A DNA stretch of 64,000 nucleotides, from NCBI GenBank assembly GCA_001592805.2, contig CP051142.1:2604001-2668000 (forward strand), written 5' to 3'. This stretch comes from Peltaster fructicola (Eukaryota > Ascomycota > Dothideomycetes). The translations under genes were made by a program, and so were the position numbers. Below the pieces are notes generated by a model, which did no database searches, was not told the DNA's origin, and saw nothing but the letters and a program-made list of their open reading frames with translations. Position 1 is the stretch's first letter. Each line of letters begins with the position of its first letter. Below are positions 35,315 through 46,333 of this stretch, piece by piece.

Positions 35315-36090
35315 CTAGTATAGAGGGACTGAACGAAACCAAAGTGTGCAAGGAACAGTCATTGCCTTTGTGCTTGCTGCCTTCGATAGAACTTGAGGCA
35401 TCGCCCTTACCAAGTGATTGCGTCAGTCCTCTGTTCAAGGGCCTCAATAGCGAACACCCACAACCCAGCACAATGAGGGTGCATGACGATTGCACAGACA
35501 GACCTCACTCGAACATGACGGTAGTAGGGTTCCTGACTTGCAACATTGTGGGAGCTGCGTAGGATACATGAGGCCTACTAGCAGAAAGTGAGGCGTAGTG
35601 GTGCAAGCGGGCCTCAAAAACAGCAGAGAGGCAACCTAACCAGGATCAGGCGCCCTGGGGTTGGAGGCACATGAAACAAGCTGCCTTGGCCTCTGCCATC
35701 GACACTGTGCGAAGCGCTGAGAGCAGCAAATCGCTGATGCGAGCATTCCATTGGCATTTGTACGACGCAGTCTTACCACAGGTGGAGCCGTGGTCACAAT
35801 GCAAGTCAAGGTCTTAGCAATACCAAAGGAGTGTATTCACACGAAATGGGCGACTCGTCCGTCGCTGTTGGTGCGACACTCTCGAGATTGGACTGTATTC
35901 GATACTGTATAGTGTAAATCGTCCTCAGCCGAAGGCTGCATGTGGCCCCCTTCGGCTCGTCTTCGAGTCATAGATGCTTGTACTGTGTAACCGCCAGAAC
36001 TAAGAGATAAAAGGGCTGAACAACTGCCTACATTCTCCGCATGCCATGTCCTCCTTCGTCCTGGAGCAACGCATCTGTAGCTATGGCAGA
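35315..36090. other. Intergenic, possible leader/intron of the preceding gene
   Basis: May include a first exon of the leftward unknown gene near 35509-35546, but the splice phase does not work with the obvious GTGAGG donor. The remainder (35560-36090) shows short overlapping frames only. Nothing else is recognised. Confidence 0.35.
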
Positions 36091-37757
36091 TCATGCTTGA
36101 TGACGGAGTGAGAGGAGCATACTTTCCACGAGCATCCTCAGCTGATCAGGATCGAGATCGCGAACCTCAGCATGTCCCTCGATTAAGCTGTCCCACGAAA
36201 CGACCGGTTGTTGCTGCAATGATATCGCGCCGAAAGGATCTTCGTTGGGAGATGCAAAACTGGTAGCGACATGTTGGTCCAGACGACTGACATGCTCGGA
36301 GTCGTTCACCGTATCATCAGCATCCTGCAACCAATCGTTATGCACAAGGTTCGTGAGATCGCCCGGATCTTGGGCCTGGTCAAAGGTAAAGTTGAGAAGC
36401 TCTGGTGGCGGCTCGATCAGCAGTGCGTCCGCTTGTTCGTGCAACGCAGCACCCTCTCGGCTGTAGAGATCTGGCGACTGTAACGAGGACGGATCGGGTC
36501 GCAGGTAACCAAGATTGCTAGATGCTGATCTCGAGAGGGATGTAGCAGTGTAAGTAGTGTGCGTGAGCGGGTAGAGCCGCCACCTCTCGTGTTGAGCAGG
36601 TGTAGAGAAGGCGTAAGAGTTCAGATCTCCGGAATTCGTGCTAACAGTTGACTGTGCACTGCGCGAAGCATCGCTTGCAGTACTATTGGTGAATGCCATC
36701 TGCGTCGCGGATGGCTGAGACTCGGGCAGATGCAACGTAGGCGTTTCGTCTGTGGGTCGAACAGGTCAGCTAACTGCTATTTCAATGTTCCAACCACGGA
36801 CGTACAAGGATATGGAATCTCCGCCGTGAGCCAGTTAAGATCCCAAGTTTGGTGTAAATAGAAGTCTGCAATGATACACCAGATGTTGATCCATCGCTGA
36901 CCTTGGTCGTCGACGGTGTGAGCATGCGAAATAGACCGTTCAGACGGCGCTGCCACATCAATCGCATCGAGCACATCAGAAGTCAGGCATATCCCGTGCG
37001 GCCAGACGCTATTTGCGCCAGAGACCAAACCCCTGGTATCAGAACAATGTGCTGCATGTTGACCAAGTGATCTGTAAGCCTTGATTCGAGTACCGCACGC
37101 ACAGTAGATCCGATTGCGGTAGATGTGCTCACGACAGTGGGATAAATCCTTGAAGTGACTAGGCGCATTGGGATTCCTGCACACTCTGCATCCTGCTGGT
37201 CCAAAGTGCAGGATGCAACGCAGTCTCCTTGTAGTATCGCTGTGAATACTCCTCGTCAATCTTGTCCTCGGAAGTGGTCGATCTTCGGGATATTGAGACG
37301 AACTGGGTGAGCGAAAGCCTGGTCTGGCGTTCGAGCTTGTAGGATGAGTTTGCAAGCTGGACGACAAGTTCGTAACATAAGCACGACCTTCGTCAGGCCA
37401 TGGCAAGGTTGTAGGACGAGGTACGGCAAGTCGGCGGAGAATGTCTAGGATCGGAGAGCGCTTGAGCCATCTGAGCCATTTGAACTGTTTTCGAAGCCAT
37501 CTGCGCAGCGGACTGCGAGGCTGCAGGCCAAGCAAACAAGTACAAGGAAAGAGCAGATCGAGGATGTCGATACACGCGTATTCTTTGAACGTCCAGCGAG
37601 GACAAAGTGTAGGCGTCTGTACCAGGCCTTCTTCTTGCTTACTCAGCAGATTGATGTCTGAATCATAGATCTGTGCATCCTGGAATGCAAATTGTGTTTG
37701 TCCAGATGAGGCGAGCTGGTAAAGGTGTTTGGAAGAGCAGAGGCGATGGCTTGCCAT
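36091..37757 (-). CDS. Uncharacterised Cys/His-rich protein, possible zinc-binding regulator
   Basis: Exons 37757-36806 and 36749-36091, 536 aa; the 56-bp intron (GTACGT..CACAG) links two open frames in phase at IPYP|YETPTLHLPES. The N-terminal third is basic and Trp/Pro rich. Residues about 185-240 hold a cluster of Cys and His (CILHFGPAGCRVCRNP, then HCREHIYRNRIYCACG and HAAHC), which looks like one or two degenerate C2H2/C2HC fingers. The C-terminal half is Ser/Thr/Asp rich with acidic stretches like an activation domain. This resembles fungal C2H2-annotated proteins of unknown role, so a nuclear regulator is plausible but unproven. Confidence 0.65.
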
Positions 37758-37772
37758 GTGGTCGAGGTGGGG

Positions 37773-38120
37773 CTATGAGTTGTGGGGTAATATTCTAAGC
37801 ATCAAAGCTCGGTATCGAGCAAAGACACGACTCTGAGGATTTTCAGACGAAGCGACAGTCCCATGATGGGCAGTCGACACATATATCTGAGATGTAGAAG
37901 CGGTGTAGATGGTTCTCGCGACGTGTCTCAACGCCCTCGAAGGAGAATTCGGAGAATCGCCGCATCGACATCCCTCTTCGAGTCCACAAAGGATGCCTTT
38001 TTCTGCTCCTAAGCAATGCATGTGCTTCCAAGTCACTCTCTCCAGCGAGACGACCGTGGCTGAGCACGAGTAGCTAGCGGATCGAGCTCCACAAAGAAGA
38101 ATCATGAAGCTCAACAGCAT
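37773..38120 (-). CDS. Possible small secreted Cys-containing protein (weak)
   Basis: Starting at an internal Met (38120), the frame gives 115 aa with a signal-peptide-like start (MLLSFMILLCGARSA) and five cysteines in the next 45 residues (SYSC..HC..ILC..GCRC). The longer frame opens at 38198. The stop (37773-37775) is in frame with, and only 15 bp before, the start of the next gene on the same strand. That makes an upstream-leader frame or a mis-split N terminus a real alternative. No family is recognised. Confidence 0.25.
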   Translation of the reverse strand: MLLSFMILLCGARSASYSCSATVVSLERVTWKHMHCLGAEKGILCGLEEGCRCGDSPNSPSRALRHVARTIYTASTSQIYVSTAHHGTVASSENPQSRVFARYRALMLRILPHNS

Positions 38121-38198
38121 GGCTCCACAGCAGATGAACGACGAGCTCGAAGGTGGACCGCGTGAACGACGGGCCAGGGCCTCAAGTTTTAGTGTCAA

Positions 38199-39468
38199 TG
38201 AGCTGGTATTCAGCGCACAGCCACTTTGGAGAACGGTCTGTGGCTGCCAAGGATCATGTTGTGATCAAGTCGTGAGTAGCGAAATGTACGAGCACCATCA
38301 AGAAGATTGGCGAATGCTTCTGTGAAGCTGTTCACTCAATGTCTGATCCACGAGTCCGACAGGGACATCATCAGGGTGCCGGACGGGCTGGCATCTCTCG
38401 TCTCGTCGAATATACTTCTAGGCGACTTCACTGCGCCTCTGCCAAGCTGACGAGCTTACAAAGCTGGTGATGCAGAATTGATCATTACCGTTGCATAAGC
38501 CTGAACCTTGTATAAGCAACTGCTTGGGATCATTATAGACTCCTTCACATGCTGTGACAAGTGGGTAAGAGGCCGCTCAATATTTGCACTATGTGATACA
38601 CGTCAGCACTCAACAGTGTGCCCAAGCCGAGAGTCGGGAGTAGAGCTGACTGGAGAACCACTCGAAGCTTGAGTATAGACAACGCTCTTCACAAGGCTCT
38701 AGGAGCTTCCCCTTGTACGAGCGGTACAGTCGTCATATCCATTCACAGCCGCGCTTGGCAATGGTTTCCTCGTGGAGCATAATTTGTGCTCTCAGATCGA
38801 AGGACATATCGTCGGGCGTGCAGTGCTTGTGACTAGCCATCGATCGTCAGCAGGAGTGTCGACCGATCAGCTAGCAGTATCGATCAGGCAGTACGAGTCT
38901 ACCTGGGTCGAGAGTGATACAGCTGTGGAACATCTCTGAGGAGGTCCTTTCATGAACGGGACAGCTGAGTATGACCATCTCAGTGACGGACGAAAGAACC
39001 CGTGAGTAGGTGCGAGTTGGCGAAGGTCTCATTCGAGGTATTCTTGCCCTTCAATAGTTGCAGGGGTTCGTGATATTCTTGAATTTTGTTTGTCTTGACT
39101 GTTTTTGCGTCTTTCTTTGTGTCAATACACAGGTTACACCTTGCCTCATTCCAGTGCGATTCGTTGACAGGTAACATGCCACAATGGTATAGCAGATAGT
39201 GCTGCAAATCCAGACTCACGCATGCGATGAATGCTTGCCGCAGCGTACAGGTTTGTATGTGGATGATATTGTTGTTGTGAGAAGTCATAGCTCAGAGAAA
39301 CGCGCTTTTGTTGGACTTCCACGCTACGCCGCGCAACAGTTTCACACACAGTCCTCACTGGTTGATCTTCTCGCCAACAACACTTGTACTGCGGTGTGAA
39401 ATGTTCATACATTCGTCTAGCAGATCAAGCAGTATATTCCGTCATTGTAACCCGATCGATGAACCCAC
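38199..39468. other. Intergenic 1.3 kb, nothing recognised
   Basis: Lies between the small Cys-containing frame and the 3' end of the PDI gene. Short open frames occur on both strands (38980-39288 minus, 39308-39718 plus overlapping PDI) without motifs. No RNA gene was noticed. Confidence 0.45.
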
Positions 39469-41141
39469 TCAAAGCTCATCATGGTCATCAATGGTCTCGT
39501 CATCCATCATAGCATCCTTGAGCGCAGCAGCGCCATCTTTGACAGCTTCTGCGACCTTGCCAGCGACACCAACCTTGGTGGCAGCAGGAGCCTGTGATGG
39601 CATACCCTCGGTATCGACAGCTGCCTTGGCATCCACATCGTTCGAAATATCAATCTTGTGCGAGCCGTTGTCCCGGATGAAGTTTGCGAGGTCCTCGACT
39701 GTTCGAGCTCCAGAGTAGTCAACCGGCGTGTCCTTCTCACCAGCCTTGAAGAGCTTGATGGTTGGGAATCCCTGAATCTCATCTGGAACGTCGTTGGCAG
39801 TTGCATCAACCTTGGCAATGACCACTTTATCGGCATGACTCTTGAAAAGGCCAGCAAGCTCCTCGTACTTTGGTGCAAGGGTCTTGCAGTGACCACACCA
39901 TGGTGCGTAGAACTCCAGCAGGACGTCCTTGGTGTCATCCAGCACGATATCCTTGTAGTTCTTTGCAACGACCACTGTCACTGGACCATCCTGCTTCTCT
40001 GGGATAGGCTCGCTCTTGATGCTGGCCTCGATCTTGCCGGCAACGAAATCGTCCACGAATGCTCCCACCTTCTTGGCACTCAGGTCTTTGACTGAGCCCT
40101 GCTTGGTGTATGGGTACTTGAGGTTCTTGGTGATGTCCTGAATGGCGAATGCTGGCCAGCTTCCGACTTCGAGGTTGAGGTTACCAGCATGCTGACCGAA
40201 TGCTGTTGCGTCAATGGTTGCAAAGTTCAAAACGCCTTTGTGCTTCTTTGCCACGTCCTTTAGATCTGCAGCGAGAGAGGCACGCTCTTCTGGTGTCTCG
40301 GCAAAGATGTATGCCAGAGGAATGCCAGCCTGGGAGTGTCAGTATCGTTATAAGTTTTGGTTCGAGCTATCTTACCTCCATGTACGTTGGGTATGTTTCC
40401 GGTCCAACTTCACCGATCAAAGGCGTGGAAGCGAGTTTGGCGAAGTCTGTGATTGCCTCTGCAGCGAACTTGGCATCAAAGATGGCCTTGCCCTCGTCGA
40501 ATGTCTTGTAGAGAACGATCGCTGGCTGCTTCACGCCAGCAGCTGTTGCCAATGCAATGTCGGCCGTTGAGCCAAACATGAAAGAGTCTCTCAGCTTGTC
40601 TGCAACCTCAGTGAAGGTTGTGTTCGAAACCTTGTCATCAGCTGCAAAGTATCCAACCAGGACGACCTTGTCGGCTGTCTTGAATTCGTCGTGCGTCGCC
40701 TCGTCGAGTAATTGTGACACAGCTGGCAAAGCCTGCTTGGTCATATAGGAGATGATCGCGGGAGCCTTGCGTGCACCGGTGTACGGGGAGATGTTATCGC
40801 TGCCTCGGAAGACCTTGATTGTCGGGTATCCTTCGACGCCATACTCTTGACACAGTTCTTGGTTCTCAGTGCAGTCGACCTTGGCCAACGCGATATCCTT
40901 GTCCTTCAGTGCTGTGGCGGCCTCTTCGTATTCAGGAGCGAGTGCTTTGCAGTGACCGCACCATGGTGCGAAGACTATGAAGTATCAGTAAAGTTCTGCG
41001 GTAGGTGTATGACAACTTACACTCTGCGAGAACAAGATCGTTCTCTTGAATGAAAGATGGGAAAGTGTCCTTTGTGAGGTCATGGACGTCACTGGCAACG
41101 GCCAGTGCAGCGAGAGCTGCCCAACCAAGGGAGTATCTCAT
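39469..41141 (-). CDS. Protein disulfide isomerase, ER lumen
   Basis: Exons 41141-41021, 40974-40376 and 40329-39469, 526 aa. The signal peptide is MRYSLGWAALAALAVAS. The a domain carries FFAPWCGHCKALAPEY, restored by splicing of the first 46-bp intron. The redox-inactive b and b' domains follow. The a' domain carries FYAPWCGHCKTLAPKY. The acidic tail ends in the ER-retention signal HDEL. Both CGHC active sites are intact, so it should oxidise and isomerise disulfides in secretory proteins. Order a-b-b'-a' and length match fungal Pdi1. The exon 2/3 junction (TYMEAGIPLAYIF) sits at the conserved b/b' position. Confidence 0.96.
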
Positions 41142-41495
41142 GTTTGTTGGAGAGAACAGAAATGCTGGGCAGAAGGAAGAGTTATGCTGTTCACAAGGAG
41201 GTTGTAGGTGCGATGGATGAGCAATTCGCTTGTCGTAAATAGTTCTAAACCTGACACGTTACGATAGGCTTCGGATTGTTAATCAGGGTCCTTTGCAGTG
41301 TAGGAACCGCTCTAGTCAAGGAAATCATTGGATGATACTATGCTGTAGGATCCTGACCATGTTGACTGCGGCGGGAAGTGCTCGTCGAGTGCATTGTGTT
41401 CCTCAATGTAGCGGGCTACTCTGACCCTTTGCTTACATTCAGAATGATGCTGTCAAGAGGAATGGCTGAAATGGACTGAAGCGTTGCACAGAACA
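41142..41495. other. Intergenic, PDI promoter and PalB 3' flank
   Basis: About 350 bp between two minus-strand genes. I see no convincing unfolded-protein-response element by eye, although ER chaperone genes often carry one. No open frame worth noting. Confidence 0.4.
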
Positions 41496-44060
41496 TCACA
41501 GGTCGAGCACAACCCACTCTCCAAAGTCAACAGCTTCAAGCTGGTCTATCCAGCAGTCCATAGTAATGGCCAACTCTTCATTCTGGTCGGCGATACACAC
41601 TCTTTCGAGCACCAGCCAGATCTCGCCGTAGCGCAGCATGCTTGGCGTGATGTCGAACTCGTCAAGCCTGGCTGATTCCGTTCCAATATGATCATCATCC
41701 TCCGAACTCGTCAGAACACGACGATGAATACCAGTGCCCTGCTCGATCGACATGCGCAGAGGCGTGGTAGGTGAGTTCACGACCGGCTTCGCATTGATGT
41801 ACAGGTTGGCAATGCGTTTTGGTGTCAACTTGGTGGCGATCTTGGCGACATTTCGCGAGAATGTCGCTACGACGACAGTCAGAAGTCTGCCAGCATTCTC
41901 TCCCGGTAACGGTAGCAGTATAACAGGCTCATCAGACTCCAGCAGCAGGTCAAACTTGCCAAACTGCTGAGGCTCATAGGTGCTGCAGATGATAGTGTAA
42001 GCTCCAGGCTCGATCAGATCTCTCGACCGAGCAGCACAGCATCGTCGACGATAGTCAGAGCTATCGAAGACAATGTCTCGGCTACGAACACCACGAACAC
42101 GCTTCCCACGACCGTATACCATCTTGACATGCACATTTAGGACTTCGTTCGTTGTCTCTAGCAGCAGAGACACTTTGGTGGCTCGCGTAATGGTTATCGT
42201 GAACTGGGGGTTACTGCTGTATGTCGGACTGTGTGCATTGCCACCAGCAGAATCTCGAGTCCAGCTTGAAGAACTCTTGACGGCATACGGATGTGCGGCC
42301 GGAGCGTGTTCTAGCTTGATGGCAGATGTACCGAAGGCGCTGATGGTGAAGGTGTGGTTTATGGGCGACAGCTCTTGCTCCAAAGGCAGGATGGTGCAGT
42401 CAACACCTGGGAGGCAATCTTGCAACTTGAGCAGCATCTGAGGACTGTCCACGAAGCTCGACCTGCTCAGAGCACGCCCTGCAAGGTTGATTCGCTTGCC
42501 ACCAGCATTGAATGCAGAAAGTGCGATAAAGCCTGCCAGGTCGATGTATGTAGCACCACTATCTTTTGCTGCATTGCTTAGATGTCGACACAGCAAGATC
42601 CATATCGTCCCACCATCTTGTGCAGAGATTGAGAACTGAGGATTGTGCCTAACGCTGGCGTGATCTCCTCGTGTGGTGCCGACTTCATCTCCAGATAGAT
42701 CCCACCCAAAATGCAAATCTTGTCTAGCAGTGAACAGACCAGGATTCCAGTTTAAATAGATCGATTCAAAGTATTGCGCTGCATTGTTTATGTCCATCCA
42801 GAAAGTGCCTGGTGACAGCTGCTCGTTGGCGTTGAGCAGGTCTCGTGGAGACTGCAACGCAAGAGGATCTTCGTCAATTGTCGGATCCTGTTCAGCCAAG
42901 AGGTCGAGATTGACTTTTGATTGTCGTCGAGGCACCCTGTACCAATTCGTACCCTCACACCATGGGTTCTTGACAAGCATGAGCCGCTGGCCTCTGACTT
43001 CTTTCATGTCGATGACAGCATAGTCATGCTCTCCGGCAAGGCCAACCTCCTTCTCGAGCTTTTTGGACATCTTGCCGGTCCCCATTGTCACCAAAACATC
43101 GCCGTAGCCAAAAGCATCGGACATTCGCTTCCAGAAACCATCGAGATCAAGATCGTCTGATTGCAGAAAGACCTGCTCGGGAACCCAGCCTGTTATGATC
43201 CACAAGTCCGTAGCACTGTTGCTGCCGGGGAAATCGTACCCTCCTCGAATCTTGAGGTAAGCCTTCTCCACAAGTGCAGGCCAAAGGAGCATGGGATTCA
43301 CCCTGTCTATGACATGGATGACACGCTCCGTCTTTGACTTTGGCAAGCGGTCGTCGATGACAACTCGACGGTAGCAGCCATTGAAGTTAAGTCTGACGAT
43401 GTACTTGCCATTACCGGATAAGGTGGGCACACCGGTATCAGGATGCCGTGGGAACAGAACTGGCTTCAAAAGGCGTGAGTGACCTTTGAGCGCTCTTGCG
43501 ACACCAGCGCATAGCGAGGCAACGACTGAGCAATCCGTAGAGGCATCCTGTACCAAATCTATCGTATTGACATGATCCATTGTTGCTTTGAATGCCGATG
43601 TGTGTTCAAGAGGTGTGGTCACTGCTAGTGCAACGTCTGGTCGCTCCCAGCCTGCAAACACCTTTTGCTGGACCGTAGACAGGCTGAAGGCGGCATCGTC
43701 AGTGTAGAGCATCTCATTCTCCTTGAGCACGAAGTCGGCCACAGATGGCTCTCCAGCCCATGGCGGGAACTTGCTGCCATTCAGAAAACTAGACTTCAAA
43801 AGCAGGATCTGCTCCGACTTGGGCATTGGGCGAGTCGTGGCGGGCTCTTTGTGGAAAATTGCAAGATCGTCAGGTTTGGCCTTCTGGTGCTTCAGTTGCT
43901 CGGCGATCGCTAAACATTGCTTCACCTGTTCAGTAAGTCTTTGCTTCTCCTCAGCGTTGGTCGCCAAGCTCAGTGCCTTCATAGCAATCTCTGCATTTGC
44001 AATAGCATGTGTGAGCTCTGGAGACGTGCCCTTGCTCGACGTGCGTCCTGGAGGACTCAT
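41496..44060 (-). CDS. palB: Calpain-like cysteine protease PalB/RIM13 (pH signalling)
   Basis: Single exon, 854 aa from the Met of MSPPGRTSSKGTSPEL. The open frame extends 58 codons upstream, but that part holds a GTAAGT donor-like site and looks like leader. An N-terminal MIT-like helical region (residues about 10-60) is followed by the calpain core. The catalytic Cys is in QDASTDCSVVASLCAG, the His in GLAGEHDYAVIDMKEV, and the Asn in MLVKNPWCEG. C-terminal C2-like beta domains complete the protein, as in Aspergillus PalB (842 aa). PalB acts on endosomes with ESCRT-III (Vps32) to cleave the PacC/Rim101 factor at alkaline pH. Assignment is strong. Confidence 0.93.
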   Translation of the reverse strand: MSPPGRTSSKGTSPELTHAIANAEIAMKALSLATNAEEKQRLTEQVKQCLAIAEQLKHQKAKPDDLAIFHKEPATTRPMPKSEQILLLKSSFLNGSKFPPWAGEPSVADFVLKENEMLYTDDAAFSLSTVQQKVFAGWERPDVALAVTTPLEHTSAFKATMDHVNTIDLVQDASTDCSVVASLCAGVARALKGHSRLLKPVLFPRHPDTGVPTLSGNGKYIVRLNFNGCYRRVVIDDRLPKSKTERVIHVIDRVNPMLLWPALVEKAYLKIRGGYDFPGSNSATDLWIITGWVPEQVFLQSDDLDLDGFWKRMSDAFGYGDVLVTMGTGKMSKKLEKEVGLAGEHDYAVIDMKEVRGQRLMLVKNPWCEGTNWYRVPRRQSKVNLDLLAEQDPTIDEDPLALQSPRDLLNANEQLSPGTFWMDINNAAQYFESIYLNWNPGLFTARQDLHFGWDLSGDEVGTTRGDHASVRHNPQFSISAQDGGTIWILLCRHLSNAAKDSGATYIDLAGFIALSAFNAGGKRINLAGRALSRSSFVDSPQMLLKLQDCLPGVDCTILPLEQELSPINHTFTISAFGTSAIKLEHAPAAHPYAVKSSSSWTRDSAGGNAHSPTYSSNPQFTITITRATKVSLLLETTNEVLNVHVKMVYGRGKRVRGVRSRDIVFDSSDYRRRCCAARSRDLIEPGAYTIICSTYEPQQFGKFDLLLESDEPVILLPLPGENAGRLLTVVVATFSRNVAKIATKLTPKRIANLYINAKPVVNSPTTPLRMSIEQGTGIHRRVLTSSEDDDHIGTESARLDEFDITPSMLRYGEIWLVLERVCIADQNEELAITMDCWIDQLEAVDFGEWVVLDL

Positions 44061-44601
44061 ATTGATCCTACCTATACTTACCACCAGAACGTCCACTATA
44101 GTAGCATACAGATAGATGCATGTTGAGCCTAGAGGTAGGAGAAGGCGGCCATCGAGGCTTCGTCTCTGTGACACTGGTAGTCTGTGAGCAGCAAGATAAT
44201 AATCATAACACAAAGGAGGCCTTTGTTGATACATGATCGACCTCGGTGGCTTCTATCTCATTGGAGCACCTACGTCAGATCTGCATACGGCCTAGCTTCG
44301 TCTTCACAAGGGCCGAGGTATGCAGTCGAGCTATTGCACGATGGCGGGTAGGCCAAAGACCACACGGATGAACGAGGACTTGATGACTTGCTGTCCCGAA
44401 GTATCGTCCCTCTTGCTGACCACGAACAACCACAGAGTGAAGCTGTCGACCGTCGTCCGGCTCCTTACATCACCTCAACCTCCTGCCATTCACATCCCTC
44501 CACCGAGTTTCGTCATCATCAGCACGACCTCGGCTTTCGCAGGAGCTCAAAGATACCTGTAGCTTGTCCTCGCATCTCGCAACCGAAAAGTAAGAGCAGC
44601 A
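44061..44601. promoter_or_regulatory. Divergent promoter of palB and the carrier gene
   Basis: Start codons at 44060 (minus) and 44602 (plus) are 541 bp apart. I scanned by eye for GCCARG PacC sites. GCCAAG occurs near 44352 on the plus strand, which fits the consensus but is a common hexamer, so it is not evidence of regulation. Open frames here (44320-44562, 44388-44825) look spurious. Confidence 0.35.
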
Positions 44602-45690
44602 ATGGCATCAAAGGACGACATTCCGCCATGGGGTTTGGCCATTGCAGGAGCCACAGGCGCCGTGCTTGCAAACACACTGGTATATCCACTGGACATTGTG
44701 AAGACTCGTCTGCAAGTTCAGATGAAGCGAAAGCCAGGCGATGTGTCACATCACCCAGCAGGTCCAGATCACTACGAGGGCACACTGCACGCCATTCAGA
44801 CCATCCTCGCGCGCGAGGGTCTTGAAGGTCTCTATAGCGGCATTGTTGGATGTCTGGTGGGTGTCGCAAGCACGAACTTTGCATACTTCTACTGGTATAG
44901 CATAGTGCGACAGCTCTACATGACGAAAGTACACAAGGGACACAAACCCAGGCACAGCCATTGAGCTCAGTTTGGGAGCAGCAGCTGGCGCTCTGGCACA
45001 ACTCTTCACAATCCCTATCGCAGTAGTTACAACCCGGCAACAGACTCAACCCAAGGGTGAGCGAAAAGGTCTATGGGCCACAGCAAAAGAAGTCGTGGAT
45101 GGTGAGGATGGTGTCGCTGGACTCTGGAGAGGTCTTAATGCAAGCATGGTGCTGTGTGTCAACCCTGCCATTACCTACGGAGCCTATCAACGCCTCAAGG
45201 ATGTGATGTATCCTAACAAGGTTGCATTGAAGTCTCACGAGGCTTTCTGTGAGTGTGGAATGTGTCGTACGATTGCATATACTGACACGAAACAGTACTC
45301 GGAGCAATGTCCAAGGCTTTAGCAACCATCGCAACCCAGCCACTCATTGTCGCCAAGGTCGGCCTCCAATCACGACCGCCACCAGCACGAAACGGCAAGC
45401 CATTCAAGTCTTTCGTCGAGGTTATGAAGTTCATTGTAGAGCATGAAGGACTTCTTGGTCTGTTCAAGGGCATTGGACCTCAGATCCTCAAGGGTGTGCT
45501 TGTGCAAGGATTCCTCATGATGACGAAGGAGCGAATTGAGCTGGCATTCATTCTGCTCTTCCGATACATCCGCGCCATGAGGCAAGAGCAGATACAGAAA
45601 TTGGCAGCTATTGCTGCAGAGAAGGTCGCAATAGCAGCCGAGAACACCAAGGTTGTCGCTGAGCAGACCGCTGAGAAGCTGTCTGCTTGA
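44602..45690 (+). CDS. Peroxisomal-type mitochondrial carrier family protein (PMP47/ANT1-like), probable frame break
   Basis: Exons about 44602-45248 (with a frame break near 44950) and 45296-45690. Three carrier repeats are visible with signatures YPLDIVKTRLQ, IPIAVVTTRQQT and QPLIVAKVGLQ, and the family start PWGLAIAGATGAVLANTLVY. It resembles peroxisomal adenine-nucleotide carriers. After YWYSIVRQLYMTKVHKG the open frame stops, while the adjacent frame continues GTAIELSLGAAAGALAQLF. One surplus base in CCCAGGC would explain this. A 76-bp intron (44895-44970) gives a formally open 321-aa alternative, but it would remove residues I recall as conserved. The C-terminal 40 residues are an Ala/Glu-rich helix. 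The function of an intact product would be ATP/AMP exchange for fatty-acid activation. Confidence 0.85.
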
Positions 45691-45847
45691 GGTGTTCGAG
45701 TTGCATGAGCATACTAGCACCATGTATGGCGTTCGGGGCGCGACCCTTGTAGACATGTGACGATATTTCATCGAAGAACAAGCTTGGGTATAATTACATT
45801 GTACAGAGAAGAGTACAGAACCGCATCTTACTTTTTCCCATGGTCAC

Positions 45848-46333
45848 CTAGCTCTTGCCTGTGCCCTTGAGGCCATCTTCAAGCGATCGTACGTGGTCGT
45901 CTAGTCGTTGCACTGCGGACTGAAGAGCCTGATATGTGTTAGATGCCGTCTGTCTGACGCACTGCGTTTCAACACGTACATAGATATCTTCCGTGAGCAG
46001 GTTGTTTGAGACTTTGTAGTCGTCAACAATGTAGTAGTACATGCCGTATCCAGCTGCTACCGAGCCAAGGAGGAAGCCAAAGATGCTGTGCATAGTGTCA
46101 GCGGGTTGTCCTGTAGCTGTCTCTCTTGTTTGCCAGCTCTTCATTGTGCTGCGCGATGCCGAAATATCGAACACTGCTCAACCTCCTCTTGTATGGTGTA
46201 CTTACGTTCCTCTGAAGGCGCCAACGGGTCGTCGGACTGGTGCTATGGTCTGGTAGCGAGGTTGTGAAGTCTGGAATGAGCGAGCTTGTCGCACAAATGA
46301 TCTTGTTGCGAGCGTCCTCGCCGTGGCAAGCAT
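45848..46333 (-). CDS. Small mitochondrial membrane protein of unknown function
   Basis: Exons 46333-46206, 46085-45980 and 45928-45848, 104 aa. The N terminus (MLATARTLATRSFVRQARSF) is Arg-rich and acid-free, typical of a mitochondrial presequence. A Gly-rich membrane helix (IFGFLLGSVAAGYGMYYYIV) follows, then a conserved-looking segment SNNLLTEDIYALQSAVQRLD that should form a short coiled coil. The first intron is 120 bp. The second is 51 bp, has no stop and is a multiple of three, so the unspliced frame stays open. It is removed in this model because it has GTACGT/ATCAG ends and joins TEDIY to ALQSAVQRL. Similar short fungal inner-membrane proteins exist; I cannot name a function. Confidence 0.75.

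Noticed and set aside
40360-40380. GGTTCGAGC word resembling a tRNA B box
   Set aside because: It lies inside a PDI intron with no surrounding tRNA fold.
44061-44234. PalB start at 44234
   Set aside because: The added 58 residues are not protein-like for this family and include a donor-like GTAAGT; MSPPGRTSS is the better start.
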